Below are positions 44,201 to 53,397 of a stretch of 64,000 bases of DNA, piece by piece. The position numbers and the translations under genes were made by a program. Position 1 is the first letter of the stretch. The number at the start of each line of letters is the position of its first letter. The notes below the pieces were generated by a model, which saw only the letters and a program-made list of their open reading frames with translations, did not search any database and was not told the origin of the DNA. Location of the stretch: positions 124,001 through 188,000 of the forward strand of contig NZ_ATUZ01000014.1 of the NCBI RefSeq assembly GCF_000420465.1, given 5' to 3'. This DNA comes from Desulfovibrio desulfuricans DSM 642 (lineage in GTDB: Bacteria > Desulfobacterota > Desulfovibrionia > Desulfovibrionales > Desulfovibrionaceae).

Positions 44201-47028
44201 AGGCTTTCTCCGCGCAAACGCCGTTGCAGGGCTGCCGCCTGACCCTGGAGTGCCGCATTGTCAAAGTCTTTTACCGAGGCAAGAATGGCGGTCAGATCTT
44301 CTGCATAAGGGGTGCCGTTCACAAGAGGCATAAACCGTTCAAGGGCGCTTTCCGCATTGCCCCAGTCCGTTTCCGTCAGTTCGGGCAGTTCGGCAAGCAG
44401 AGCCAGCAGGTTGTCCCGGTGCTCCCCTTCCAGGTGCATGGTGCCAGCTGTGGCCATGCTCCCATCGCCTTCAAGACAGCGCACACGCAGCAGCACCTCG
44501 TTCATGCACGCTTCAAACTCGTCCATCAGTTCTTCGCTCGGCGGAATAAGGGGCAAAGAGTTTTCCATGTGCCGCGTAAGGCGGCATACCCGCTCCACAC
44601 CAAGGTTGGCGGCAACGCCCTTAACTGTATGCGCCAGACGGGCCGCGCCACGCAGATCGCCGCAGGCAAGCAGCCCGCGCAGCTCTCTGGCGCTTTCGCC
44701 GTAGTGATCCACAAAACGCAGCAGCAGTTCACGGTACAATTCGCGGTTGCCGCCTACGGTTGCAAGGCCAGCCTCCACATTGACCGCCTGCCCCTCCGGC
44801 ACTGAAGAGGCTTGGGCAGGATCGCGCATAACGTCCAGCGAAAGCCGTTCCTCGCCCTCCTGAACACGGTTTTCCCCGTCTGCTGCGGCAGAAATAACAT
44901 CCGGGCCAACATCCGCGGCCAGCGGATTGGACTGCAATCCGCCCGGAAGCCACGTTTGAAGAGCGGCATACAGGGCGGCAGGATCAACCGGCTTGGTGAG
45001 ATAGTCGTTCATGCCCACGTTCTTGCCTTCCAGACGGGAAGCGGCATCGGCATGGGCAGTCATGGCAAGAATGGGCAGGCCCGCAGGTGAAAAACCCAGC
45101 GCGCGGATTCGCATGGTGGCTTGAAGGCCGTCCATTACGGGCATCTGCACATCCATGAGCACAAGGTCAATGCCGCCGCCGCGCACTTCTTCAACAGCCG
45201 CAAGACCGTTGGAGGCCACACGCACGTCAAGCCCGGCCTGGGTCAGCAGCTCGCTGGCGATCTGGGCGTTGATATCATTATCTTCCACCACAAGCACCGT
45301 ACGGTGCGACGTGGTCGCAACGCCAAGGGCACTGTCCACAACGGCGGCGGCTTCTTCCTGCGCAGAGGTTGTTTCCGTAATGGCTTCGCCCTGTTGGACC
45401 CAGCCGAAGCCCAATTCAAAGAAAAAGCGGCTCCCCTTGCCGGGTGCGCTTGCCACAGAAAGCTCGCCGCCCATGAGGTTGACCAGTTGCCGGGCCAGCG
45501 CAAGCCCAAGGCCAAGGCCGCTGTTTGATCGCGTCAGCGACTCATCGCCCAGAGCAAAGGGCTCAAAAAGCTTGTCCTTAAGAACAGCATCCATGCCGGG
45601 GCCGCTGTCGGCCACCACAAAGAGCAGACGGCATCCGCCATCTTCCAGACCGCCGTGGGCAAGCTGCACACTGCATTCTACGGAGCCAGTGCGGGTATAC
45701 TTGACCGCATTGTCCAGCAGGATGCGCAACACTTCTTCCAGATGCCGTTCGTCACCTTCCACAACCACCGGCACAGCCGGATCAAGTGTAAACATTAGCT
45801 CCAACTGTTTTTCAAGGGCGCTGCCCGCCACGCTTTGCCGCAACAGCTCCAGCAGGCGGGGCAACTGAAATGCCCGGTTTTCCCGGCGCAGCAAGCCCTC
45901 GTTTGCACTTGAAAAATCAAGAATCCTGTTGACCATGTCCAGCAGCAGGCTGCCCGACTTGTTGATCTGGGATAGATAATCGCGCTGCACGCCACTGAGG
46001 CCCGCTTGCAGGCTTAGATAGCTCATGCCGATGATGGCATTGAGGGGCGTGCGGATTTCGTGGCTCATACGGCGTAAAAAATCTTCCTGCACGTGTGAGG
46101 CCCTTTGGGCGAGTTCCAGTGACGACAAGGCCTGTGCACGGGCAAGCACGGCCTGCTGCTTGCTTTTGCGAGCACGCCTTTCGGCTTCTTTCAGTTCGCG
46201 GATACGGGAGAACAGCGTTCCCTTCATGCGTTGCAGGGAGGCGAACATGACGGCCAGTTCATCCCGGTACTTGAGCTTCAAGGGTTCGGGATCCTCGCCC
46301 GCCGCCACGTCTTCCGCATACTGGCTGACCTCGCCCAGCGGCTTGGCGACCCTCTTCTGGAAAATATAGATATTGGCAACCGCGCTGGCCCCCAGGGCCA
46401 GCAAGGCAAAAAACATGGCCCAGACCATCTGGATAAGCGGAGACTCCTGCTTGCTCACCTGCTCCAGAAAGCTGCGGTACTGCACTTCGCGCAGAGCCTG
46501 CGCGCTGAAAAGAACCTGCTGCGCTTCACTGTCCAGATTGACCCTGTCCACCCAGCTCTGCGCGCCTTTCAGATCAAGCCCGTCCCTGTCCCACAGGGGC
46601 GGCCCGCTATTGCCCACAGCCATGTTCACGGCGGTATCAAGCAGACTGTCGAGGTGCCTGCGCTGGGCAAGAAGCGTCTGAACCTGCCCTTGCAGACTTC
46701 CCGTCACATTGAGATTGCGGGCAATATGCTCAAAGGTTCCCTCGTGCCCGGCGGCGTCCTGCGTCTCGTGGACGCGATCCTGATTCAGCATCTGCCACTT
46801 GGCATAACGCTCTGGATTGCCCGTAAAAATAAAGGCGTGGGCTTCTTCGTAACTCTGGCGGGTATTGGTTTCCACATCCACCAGGAGGGAATCAAGCCTG
46901 TAATAGTTTTCGATTACCCTCCGGCCCTCATTCAGGCCACGCCCCAGAGAGACCAGGCAAAGCCCAAGCAGAAGAAGAAGCAGCAACTGCGCGAGGTTGG
47001 AAGTTTTGATGATGGTTCTGATGCTCAT
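44197..47028 (-). CDS. Hybrid sensor histidine kinase with receiver and HPt domains
   Basis: 943-residue inner-membrane phosphorelay kinase of the BarA/TorS type. Membrane helix at about 10-30 (NLAQLLLLLLLGLCLVSLGR), periplasmic helical sensor, second membrane helix near 205-225, HAMP, HisKA with His323 (MSHEIRTPLNAIIG), HATPase (DNAVKYTRTGS, ADSGPGMDAVL, NSGLGLGLALARQL), receiver with Asp626 (LVLMDVQMPVMDG), and C-terminal HPt with His800 (ARLAHTVKGVAANLG). The ATG at 47028 begins the signal-anchor; a longer frame of 46 codons has no match. No cognate output regulator is adjacent. Confidence 0.93.
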   Translation of the reverse strand: MSIRTIIKTSNLAQLLLLLLLGLCLVSLGRGLNEGRRVIENYYRLDSLLVDVETNTRQSYEEAHAFIFTGNPERYAKWQMLNQDRVHETQDAAGHEGTFEHIARNLNVTGSLQGQVQTLLAQRRHLDSLLDTAVNMAVGNSGPPLWDRDGLDLKGAQSWVDRVNLDSEAQQVLFSAQALREVQYRSFLEQVSKQESPLIQMVWAMFFALLALGASAVANIYIFQKRVAKPLGEVSQYAEDVAAGEDPEPLKLKYRDELAVMFASLQRMKGTLFSRIRELKEAERRARKSKQQAVLARAQALSSLELAQRASHVQEDFLRRMSHEIRTPLNAIIGMSYLSLQAGLSGVQRDYLSQINKSGSLLLDMVNRILDFSSANEGLLRRENRAFQLPRLLELLRQSVAGSALEKQLELMFTLDPAVPVVVEGDERHLEEVLRILLDNAVKYTRTGSVECSVQLAHGGLEDGGCRLLFVVADSGPGMDAVLKDKLFEPFALGDESLTRSNSGLGLGLALARQLVNLMGGELSVASAPGKGSRFFFELGFGWVQQGEAITETTSAQEEAAAVVDSALGVATTSHRTVLVVEDNDINAQIASELLTQAGLDVRVASNGLAAVEEVRGGGIDLVLMDVQMPVMDGLQATMRIRALGFSPAGLPILAMTAHADAASRLEGKNVGMNDYLTKPVDPAALYAALQTWLPGGLQSNPLAADVGPDVISAAADGENRVQEGEERLSLDVMRDPAQASSVPEGQAVNVEAGLATVGGNRELYRELLLRFVDHYGESARELRGLLACGDLRGAARLAHTVKGVAANLGVERVCRLTRHMENSLPLIPPSEELMDEFEACMNEVLLRVRCLEGDGSMATAGTMHLEGEHRDNLLALLAELPELTETDWGNAESALERFMPLVNGTPYAEDLTAILASVKDFDNAALQGQAAALQRRLRGESL

Positions 47029-47198
47029 GCTTCTTGCTCCCGCAGGCAGCGGACAGTGCCTTTCGTCAAGCTTGAACCCGGACAGGCAGGCACCCCCGTG
47101 CGATTGCCGGATGGCCTCATACCTTGAAGTATTGGCATTCTTACCATAGGCTGCCGCAAAAATCATCCGCGACCATTCTGGAGAAACTGAAAATCCTC

Positions 47199-48134
47199 AT
47201 GTCCCCCACCGCCCGGAATTTATTGCCTCACGCGGCCTTGCTGACAGCCATGGCCTTTTGGGGCTCCACCTTTGTCGTGCTGCGCATCGCCCTGACAGCC
47301 CTGACCCCCCTGCAAACCATGGCCGGGCGCATGCTTGTGGCCTGCATTGTTTTTTTGCCCCTGTGGCCGCGCCTCTGGCGCGAACTCAAGGAACACGGCA
47401 ATCTGGGAACGCTGACGCTCATGGCCCTGTGCGAACCCTGCCTCTTTTTTCTGTTTGAAACCCATGCGCTGCGCCTGACCACGGCTTCGCAGGCGGGCAT
47501 GATAACATCCCTGCTGCCGCTTCTGGTGGCGGCAGCAGCCTTTGTCGCCCTGCGCGAACACGCGGGCCTGCGTATGTGGCTGGGTTTTTTGCTGGCTGTT
47601 TGCGGCGTCACGTGGCTCACCCTTGCCGCGGTTCCGGACGAAAAAGCAGCCAATCCCCTGATGGGCAACATTCTTGAGGGTATCGCCATGTGCTGCGCCG
47701 CCGGATATACCGTGCTGGCCCGCCACCTTTCAACAGTGTACAGCGCCCTGTGCATCACCGCTGTTCAGGCCTTTGTGGGCATGATCTTTTTTTGTCTGCT
47801 GGCTCTTGTGGTGCCGGAATCAGATACGCTCATCAGCCTTGGCAGGGATTTTCCAGCCTGGGTTCCATGGGCCTGCGTGTTCTATCTGGGCGGCATTGTG
47901 ACCTTTGCAGGATACGGCCTGTACAATTTTGGCGTTAAGCGCCTTTCTGCTGGTCGCGCCGCCGCCTACACCAATCTCATACCTGTTTTTGCCCTGCTCT
48001 TCGGCGTCGCCCTGCTGGGCGAGAAGCTCCCCCCAGCGCAATATGGCGGGGCCTTGCTTATCGTGCTTGGCGTACTGCTGAGCCAATGGCGGGGAATAAG
48101 CCGCAACGCCCTGGCCCAAAAACCGACAGTATGA
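47199..48134 (+). CDS. EamA/DMT-family transporter
   Basis: 311-residue inner-membrane protein with ten helices in two EamA repeats: FWGSTFVVLRIALTALTPLQ and AGYTVLARHLSTVYSALCIT starting the two halves. The end VFALLFGVALLGEKLPPAQY is typical of drug/metabolite exporters. The ATG at 47199 gives MSPTARN; upstream codons to 47124 have no family match and no good Shine-Dalgarno either. Substrate unknown. It converges on cobQ with a 10-nt gap and no terminator in between. Confidence 0.88.
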   Translation: MSPTARNLLPHAALLTAMAFWGSTFVVLRIALTALTPLQTMAGRMLVACIVFLPLWPRLWRELKEHGNLGTLTLMALCEPCLFFLFETHALRLTTASQAGMITSLLPLLVAAAAFVALREHAGLRMWLGFLLAVCGVTWLTLAAVPDEKAANPLMGNILEGIAMCCAAGYTVLARHLSTVYSALCITAVQAFVGMIFFCLLALVVPESDTLISLGRDFPAWVPWACVFYLGGIVTFAGYGLYNFGVKRLSAGRAAAYTNLIPVFALLFGVALLGEKLPPAQYGGALLIVLGVLLSQWRGISRNALAQKPTV

Positions 48135-48144
48135 TTTTTTCTGC

Positions 48145-49779
48145 TCAAGCCTGTTGCAGCAAGTTGAGTATGGCTGGCATGTCCAGCGCTGCTTCCACAG
48201 CATCGGCCAGCCTGTCCAGCTCAGGGCCGAGACTGTAGGCTGTCTCCTGCGCTGGCGGCAAACCAGCCTCACGCCGCAGGCGGCGCAAAAATGCATGGCG
48301 AAAGGAATCCTCGTCAAAAAGGCCGTGCAGATAACTGCCCCACACGCGGGCGTAACCCCGCGCATCGCACCGGCCCCAGCCCAGGGCGCTCCCCCCGGAG
48401 TCGGTCATCACAACCCGCATGACGGCAGACGCGGCATCGCCCGTGGCTGGTTCGCCAGCTATATCCGGCAATCCTCCGTGCAGGGAGGAGGTCTCGCCGT
48501 GATGGATTTCATAGCCTGTCACGGTCTGGCGTTCTGCCCCGGTCACACAGGCATCCGCCCATCCGGCGGTGCGACACAGGCGTTTGGCAGCCAGCAGCCT
48601 TGTACTGAGAGGCAGCAGGCCAAGCCCCGGCTCGCATCCGCCTTCTTCAATCAGCAGAGGGTCGGCTATTTCGGCTCCAAGCATCTGCAATCCCCCACAG
48701 ATGCCCACCAGTGCGCCAGTGCCGCGCTCCAGGCACTGACGGGCAAATTCCTGAACCAGCCCGGCCAGTCCGGTGCTCCGCAAAAAGCGCAGATCACCCA
48801 CGGTATTGCGGCTGCCCGGCAAAATGACCACATGCGGTGCGCCCCACTGATCCGCATGGCGCACAATGCGCACCTGCACCCCCGGTTCGTCCCGCAGGGC
48901 GTCAAGATCCGTGGCATTACTCAAATGCGGCAGATCGGGCACCACAATATCCAGCAAGCCTGGCCCGCCAGAATTTTGCCCCATGCGCAGGCCAGGGGTC
49001 AGACCTTCCTTGAAACTTACGGAGTCCTCTTCGGGCAGGCGCAGGTTTTCCAGCATGGGCACAACCCCCCAAAAGGGTTTGCCCGTGCGTTTCTGGAGCA
49101 TGGCCAGGGCGGGATCCAGCAGGCTGGCGTCGCCCCGGAACTTGTTGAGAATAAAGCCCCCTATCCGCCCCCTTTCGGCGCGGGTGAGCAGAGCCATGGT
49201 GCCCGCCAGGGCCGCAAAGGCCCCGCCGCGGTCGATATCCGCCACCAGGGCCACATACGCCCCGGCATAACGGGCCATGCGCATATTTACAATGTCGTGG
49301 GCCTTGAGGTTGATCTCGGCCGGGCTGCCCGCCCCTTCAAGCACCATCACGTCCATATCTGCGGCCAGACTCCGGTAGGCGCGGCGCACGGTATTCCAAG
49401 CTTCCGGCTTATAGGCGAGATACTCGCCCACGCGCATGTGGCCCACGGCTTCGCCCAGTACAATAACCTGAGAACCCACGTTGGACGTGGGCTTGAGCAG
49501 CACGGGGTTCATGCGCACGTCTGGCGCGAGGCCGCAGGCGGCGGCCTGCAAGACCTGAGCGCGGCCCATTTCCTTGCCGTCGCTGGTTACAAAGGAATTG
49601 AGCGCCATGTTCTGCGCCTTGAAAGGTGCAACACGCAGCCCCCTGCGGGCCAGCAGACGGCATACGGCCGCCGTAATCAGGCTTTTGCCCGCGTTTGAGC
49701 ATGTCCCCTGAATCATGAGAGCCGGAGGCAAAGAGCGCCCCGTCCCCGATTGCGCCGTATGAACCGATCTGGCCGCCAT
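48145..49779 (-). CDS. cobQ: Cobyric acid synthase
   Basis: Amidates adenosylcobyrinic acid diamide at four positions in B12 synthesis. 544 residues. The N-terminal P-loop synthetase domain has IQGTCSNAGKSLITAAVCRL and APFKAQNMALNSFVTSDGKE. The C-terminal glutamine amidotransferase domain has the nucleophile Cys in VGICGGLQMLGAEI and the His in SYLHGLFDED. AGGGAGG precedes the ATG at 49779. Desulfovibrio make corrinoids, so this fits; no other cob gene is in view. Confidence 0.94.
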   Translation of the reverse strand: MAARSVHTAQSGTGRSLPPALMIQGTCSNAGKSLITAAVCRLLARRGLRVAPFKAQNMALNSFVTSDGKEMGRAQVLQAAACGLAPDVRMNPVLLKPTSNVGSQVIVLGEAVGHMRVGEYLAYKPEAWNTVRRAYRSLAADMDVMVLEGAGSPAEINLKAHDIVNMRMARYAGAYVALVADIDRGGAFAALAGTMALLTRAERGRIGGFILNKFRGDASLLDPALAMLQKRTGKPFWGVVPMLENLRLPEEDSVSFKEGLTPGLRMGQNSGGPGLLDIVVPDLPHLSNATDLDALRDEPGVQVRIVRHADQWGAPHVVILPGSRNTVGDLRFLRSTGLAGLVQEFARQCLERGTGALVGICGGLQMLGAEIADPLLIEEGGCEPGLGLLPLSTRLLAAKRLCRTAGWADACVTGAERQTVTGYEIHHGETSSLHGGLPDIAGEPATGDAASAVMRVVMTDSGGSALGWGRCDARGYARVWGSYLHGLFDEDSFRHAFLRRLRREAGLPPAQETAYSLGPELDRLADAVEAALDMPAILNLLQQA

Positions 49780-49938
49780 GCGTGGTAATCCTCCCTGCAC
49801 TTGCGGCAATGTCCGTTCAGTGCTGTGTCTTTTTATGATATCTTTCCGGCAATATATGGATTGCGGGAAACTACCGCAACCGATACGCCCGTGCAGGCCG
49901 CCAAGGTACAGAGTCTGCCTGCACAGAACGTTCTTCGC

Positions 49939-49967
49939 CTTGCACTGCTTGCCAGCTTTTCGTATAA
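49939..49967 (+). promoter_or_regulatory. Possible sigma-70 promoter for the AsmA gene
   Basis: TTGCAC, 17-nt spacer, TATAAA. The -10 box is good, the -35 box poor (3 of 6). It lies about 90 nt before the AsmA start in the 280-bp region divergent from cobQ. Confidence 0.35.
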
Positions 49968-50059
49968 AAGAAATGGTGGTCATACAATTACCCGCCGCAG
50001 CCCTGAAGGGCACGGCGGTTTACGCGGCCGCCAGGGCCGCAAATACCTGCGGAGTTTCA

Positions 50060-52102
50060 ATGAAGCGTGTATTTTTATGGATTCTGGGTGGCGCCACGGT
50101 TCTGGCAGTGGCGGCGGCTGTCCTGCTCAGCAGGGTTGACGCTGGCTTTGTGGTGCGGCAGATAGCTGATGCCACGGCCAAAGCCACTGGGCAGCCTTTA
50201 ACGTTTGACAGCCCGCCCGGAATTTCCTTTTTCCCCCCCGGCGTCAATTTTGGACAGGCGCACTGGGGCAGCGCCAGCGATGGGCAGGGCGTGGTCATCT
50301 CCGTCAAAAGCGGCATGGCCCAACTGGAGCTGAGCCCCCTGCTTACGGGCAATGTTGTCGTGCGTGAAGTACGGCTGAACAGCCCCGTGCTTGAAGTCCG
50401 CGAAGGCAAGGCCGTTGCCGCTGCCAAACCGGACGCGGAAAAACCCGCCGTTGAAACCAAACCTGCCGCTGCGACCCCGCCAGCCCTTCCCATTGAGCTG
50501 AAACGCCTTGTACTGCGTCAAGGTGTTGCGACCTACACAACCGCAAATGGCAAAACACTGCGCGTTGATGATGTAAACTTTTCTGTAGAAAATCTGCGCA
50601 CCGGGCAAGAAGCCGTGGTGCAGTGCGACTTTGCCTTTATTTTTGGCGACAACACCGCCGAGCCTGCTGCCCCCGCCGCCAAATCTGGCGCAAACAACAT
50701 CTCGGGCACGCTGGCATTTTCTTCCCGCCTGCGCTACGCCCCGCCTCAGCTGCTTTTCCGGCAGACTGCGCTGACTGTCACACCGCTCACCGGAGCGCTG
50801 CCCAAGGAAGCCGGGCCGTTGCAGTTCACCTGTGAAGGGTCGTTGCGGCTGAGCGATCTGCACCTCCAGTTGAGCAAGGCCTTGCTCAATACGCCCCAGG
50901 CGCGGGTGAGCGCATCCGGCGAAGGCGGGCTGGCTCCTCTGGCGTTCAACGGCGCTCTTGAGATGGAAGGCTCGCCCCACAAACTTGCCGCGCTGGCAGG
51001 CCACAAACTGGCGACTCCCCCAGCCAAGGACGATCTGCGTTTCAGAACAATGGTGCGCTATACCGCCAATGCCCTGAATCTCAGCCAGATGCTTCTGCAA
51101 CTTGACGATCTTTCCTTGCGCGGCGGTCTGCGCCTTGACCTGCCCGAAAACGCCCCCATGCTTGTGACTGCTGACGTGCAGACCGGTATGCTCAATCTTG
51201 ATCCTTATTTGCCCCAGGCAGAACCCGGCAAAAATGCGACGGAAACCAAGCCTGCGGGGCACGACGGAGCATCGGCCAGCGGCAAGCGAGCCAAGCCGGA
51301 TGCGGAAGCGGCACGGCGCATGCCGGGGCTGGACATCCGCGCCAAGGTGGCTGGCATTACCAAGGGCGGATTGCAGGTAAAAGACATTGCGCTGGCCATC
51401 AAGGGAGAAAAAGGACGCTACGCCCTGACCTCCTTAACCGCCAGCCTTGGCAGCGGCGGGCTTATCAAGTCCACCGGCAACATGGATATGGCGACTGAAA
51501 CTTGCGCTCTCAAGGCGCAAGCCGCCGATGTGGAGCTTGGCCCGCTGCTGGTTGCCCTTGGGAAGGGCAGGCAGGCCGACGGGCAGGCCTCGCTGGATGC
51601 GGATATGACCATGAGGTGCGCGGACGCCAACGATATTCGCCAGACTCTTGGCGGACGCGGGCAGCTTGAGATACGCCGCCTGCATGTTCCGGCCATGGCA
51701 GAGCTTTCCAAGAGCATCCCTTCGCTCACCGGCAAGGGCGGGCCGCTGCCCGACCGCTTTGATCTGGCCCGTGCGCCCTTTACCGCCCGCGATGGCGAAA
51801 TCAACGCAAGCCCCATCACCGTTACTTCCGCCACTCTCAACGCTGCGGGCAAGGCGCGCATCAGTCTGCCCAAACAGTATCTGGAGGCGGCCCTGGACAT
51901 CAAAACCATGGGGCTGACGATTCCTGTGACGGCCAAGGGGCCTTTGAGTGACATTTCGTACGGTGTTGACCCGCGTTTTGCCCTTGATATGGCAAAAAAT
52001 CTGCCGGGCACATTGCTGAAAACGGGCAAGGAAGCCGGAAGCACCACCAAGGACGCGGCAAAGGGCGCCGAAGGGCTGGTTCGCGGCATTCTGGGCCGCT
52101 AA
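50060..52102 (+). CDS. AsmA-family protein
   Basis: 680-residue envelope protein, probably anchored in the inner membrane and spanning the periplasm, in the group of bridge-like AsmA proteins thought to help move phospholipid. One N-terminal membrane helix (VFLWILGGATVLAVAAAVLL, 4-23), then AsmA N-terminal text GFVVRQIADATAKATGQPLT and repeated beta-rich segments. AsmA C-terminal block around 500-640 with GRGQLEIRRLHV. A Pro/Ala/Lys-rich insert (AAAKPDAEKPAVETKPAAAT) lies near 115-140. The ATG at 50060 follows GGAG by 6 nt and gives the membrane anchor. Confidence 0.88.
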   Translation: MKRVFLWILGGATVLAVAAAVLLSRVDAGFVVRQIADATAKATGQPLTFDSPPGISFFPPGVNFGQAHWGSASDGQGVVISVKSGMAQLELSPLLTGNVVVREVRLNSPVLEVREGKAVAAAKPDAEKPAVETKPAAATPPALPIELKRLVLRQGVATYTTANGKTLRVDDVNFSVENLRTGQEAVVQCDFAFIFGDNTAEPAAPAAKSGANNISGTLAFSSRLRYAPPQLLFRQTALTVTPLTGALPKEAGPLQFTCEGSLRLSDLHLQLSKALLNTPQARVSASGEGGLAPLAFNGALEMEGSPHKLAALAGHKLATPPAKDDLRFRTMVRYTANALNLSQMLLQLDDLSLRGGLRLDLPENAPMLVTADVQTGMLNLDPYLPQAEPGKNATETKPAGHDGASASGKRAKPDAEAARRMPGLDIRAKVAGITKGGLQVKDIALAIKGEKGRYALTSLTASLGSGGLIKSTGNMDMATETCALKAQAADVELGPLLVALGKGRQADGQASLDADMTMRCADANDIRQTLGGRGQLEIRRLHVPAMAELSKSIPSLTGKGGPLPDRFDLARAPFTARDGEINASPITVTSATLNAAGKARISLPKQYLEAALDIKTMGLTIPVTAKGPLSDISYGVDPRFALDMAKNLPGTLLKTGKEAGSTTKDAAKGAEGLVRGILGR

Positions 52103-52218
52103 CAGGCATGGCGACGGCCCGGACAAAGATACGTGCGAAGGGCAAATGGCAAGGCAAACAGCTCCGATTCACGGATAAAGGTATTTTGCCTGGGGCTTGC
52201 CTTTTCGGCGTCATGGGC

Positions 52219-52245
52219 TAAAGCTATTAGCATCACGGGCGTTAA
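52219..52245 (+). promoter_or_regulatory. Sigma-28 (FliA)-type promoter of motA
   Basis: TAAAGCTA, 11-nt spacer, GGCGTTAA. This matches TAAAGTTT-N11-GCCGATAA at 6 of 8 and 6 of 8. It lies 135 nt before the motA start, inside a 277-bp gene-free region. Confidence 0.65.
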
Positions 52246-52379
52246 GCATTAAAGAAGGCCTGAACGCGCTGTAAGGGCGCGATTGGTGAGCGGAGTGGTC
52301 AAAATTCCGCCAGCCAGGCAACACACGAGCTTTACGGGTTTTCTTTGCCCAGTAAGGCATAGAGCGAACAGGCGGCAGT

Positions 52380-53228
52380 ATGTACTTACTTATAGGACTG
52401 GTCATTGTTGCGGCTTCAGTCGGCACGGGCTACACCATGGCTCACGGCGACTGGGGCGTTCTTTTTCAGCCCGCCGAGTTCATCATTATTTTGGGTTGCG
52501 GCCTTGGGGCTTTTTTTGGTTCGCAGACCAAGTACACCTTTGGCTTGGTTGTCAAAAGCCTCAAACACCTGTTTGCCGACCCAGGTTCCAGCAAAAATCA
52601 TTACCTTGAGACCCTCGCCCTGCTGTATGCGCTCTTTTCCAAAATGCACCGCGAGGGCGTAATCAGTATTGAAAGCGACGTTGAAAAACCCGAATCCAGC
52701 CCAATTTTCAGCAAATATCCCAATATTTCCAAAGATGCCGTGCTGGTGAACTTTGTGGGCGACACGCTGCGCGTGTACCTGACCACCGGCGACCCCGCAG
52801 ATATCGACAGCCTCATGGATGTGGATATCGAGACCATGCGCGAAGAAGGTATTTTGCCCGCCCACGCCGTGTCGCACATGGCCGAATCGCTGCCGGGCAT
52901 GGGTATTGTGGCCTGCGTGCTGGGCGTGGTTTTGGCCATGGGCAAAATCAACGAACCGCCGGAAGTTCTTGGCCACTACATCGCAGCAGCACTTGTCGGC
53001 ACGTTTTTTGGTATTCTTGCCTGCTACGGCCTCTTTGGCCCCATGGGCGCAAAGCTTGAAAACTACGTGGCCGAAGAACATTTTTATTTTAACGCCATCA
53101 AGGAAGCCGTGGCTGCCGCCATTCGCGGATCAACTCCGCTGATCGCCGTGGAATATGGGCGCAGGGCCATACCTTACCCCTTCCGTCCCTCGTTTGCCGA
53201 AATGGAAGAGCGGCTCAAGAGCGGCTAA
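52380..53228 (+). CDS. motA: Flagellar motor stator protein MotA
   Basis: 282-residue stator ring subunit, with four membrane helices (about 2-20, 30-50, 170-190, 200-220) and a cytoplasmic loop. Family features: GWGVLFQPAEFIIILGCGLG-type start, LPAHAVSHMAESLPGMGIVA with the conserved Pro in ESLPGMGIVACVLGVVLAMG, and LVGTFFGILACYGLFGPMG. The ATG at 52380 is the first possible; AGGCGGCAG lies before it. Upstream is a sigma-28-type promoter. It works with motB, 169 nt downstream. Confidence 0.95.
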   Translation: MYLLIGLVIVAASVGTGYTMAHGDWGVLFQPAEFIIILGCGLGAFFGSQTKYTFGLVVKSLKHLFADPGSSKNHYLETLALLYALFSKMHREGVISIESDVEKPESSPIFSKYPNISKDAVLVNFVGDTLRVYLTTGDPADIDSLMDVDIETMREEGILPAHAVSHMAESLPGMGIVACVLGVVLAMGKINEPPEVLGHYIAAALVGTFFGILACYGLFGPMGAKLENYVAEEHFYFNAIKEAVAAAIRGSTPLIAVEYGRRAIPYPFRPSFAEMEERLKSG

Positions 53229-53397
53229 GCCGGGGCAAACGGGCTGGCCCCCTCCTAACTGGGGAGTGCGGACGCAGATATTTTGCCCTTCTGTAAAAAC
53301 CTGCTATGGTTTGCACATCAAGGGCGCGGACGGCTGATTTTTATGCCGTCAGCAAAAGCGTAAGGCCCGGAGCAGATTACTACGAAGGAGAAAGCCT

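Noticed and set aside
44812..45090. Short plus-strand frames opposite the histidine kinase
   Set aside because: Antisense to a continuous multidomain kinase; no start signals.
48154..49698. 514-codon open frame on the plus strand opposite cobQ
   Set aside because: Mirror-frame artefact of the GC-rich cobQ coding sequence; no start signal or family match.
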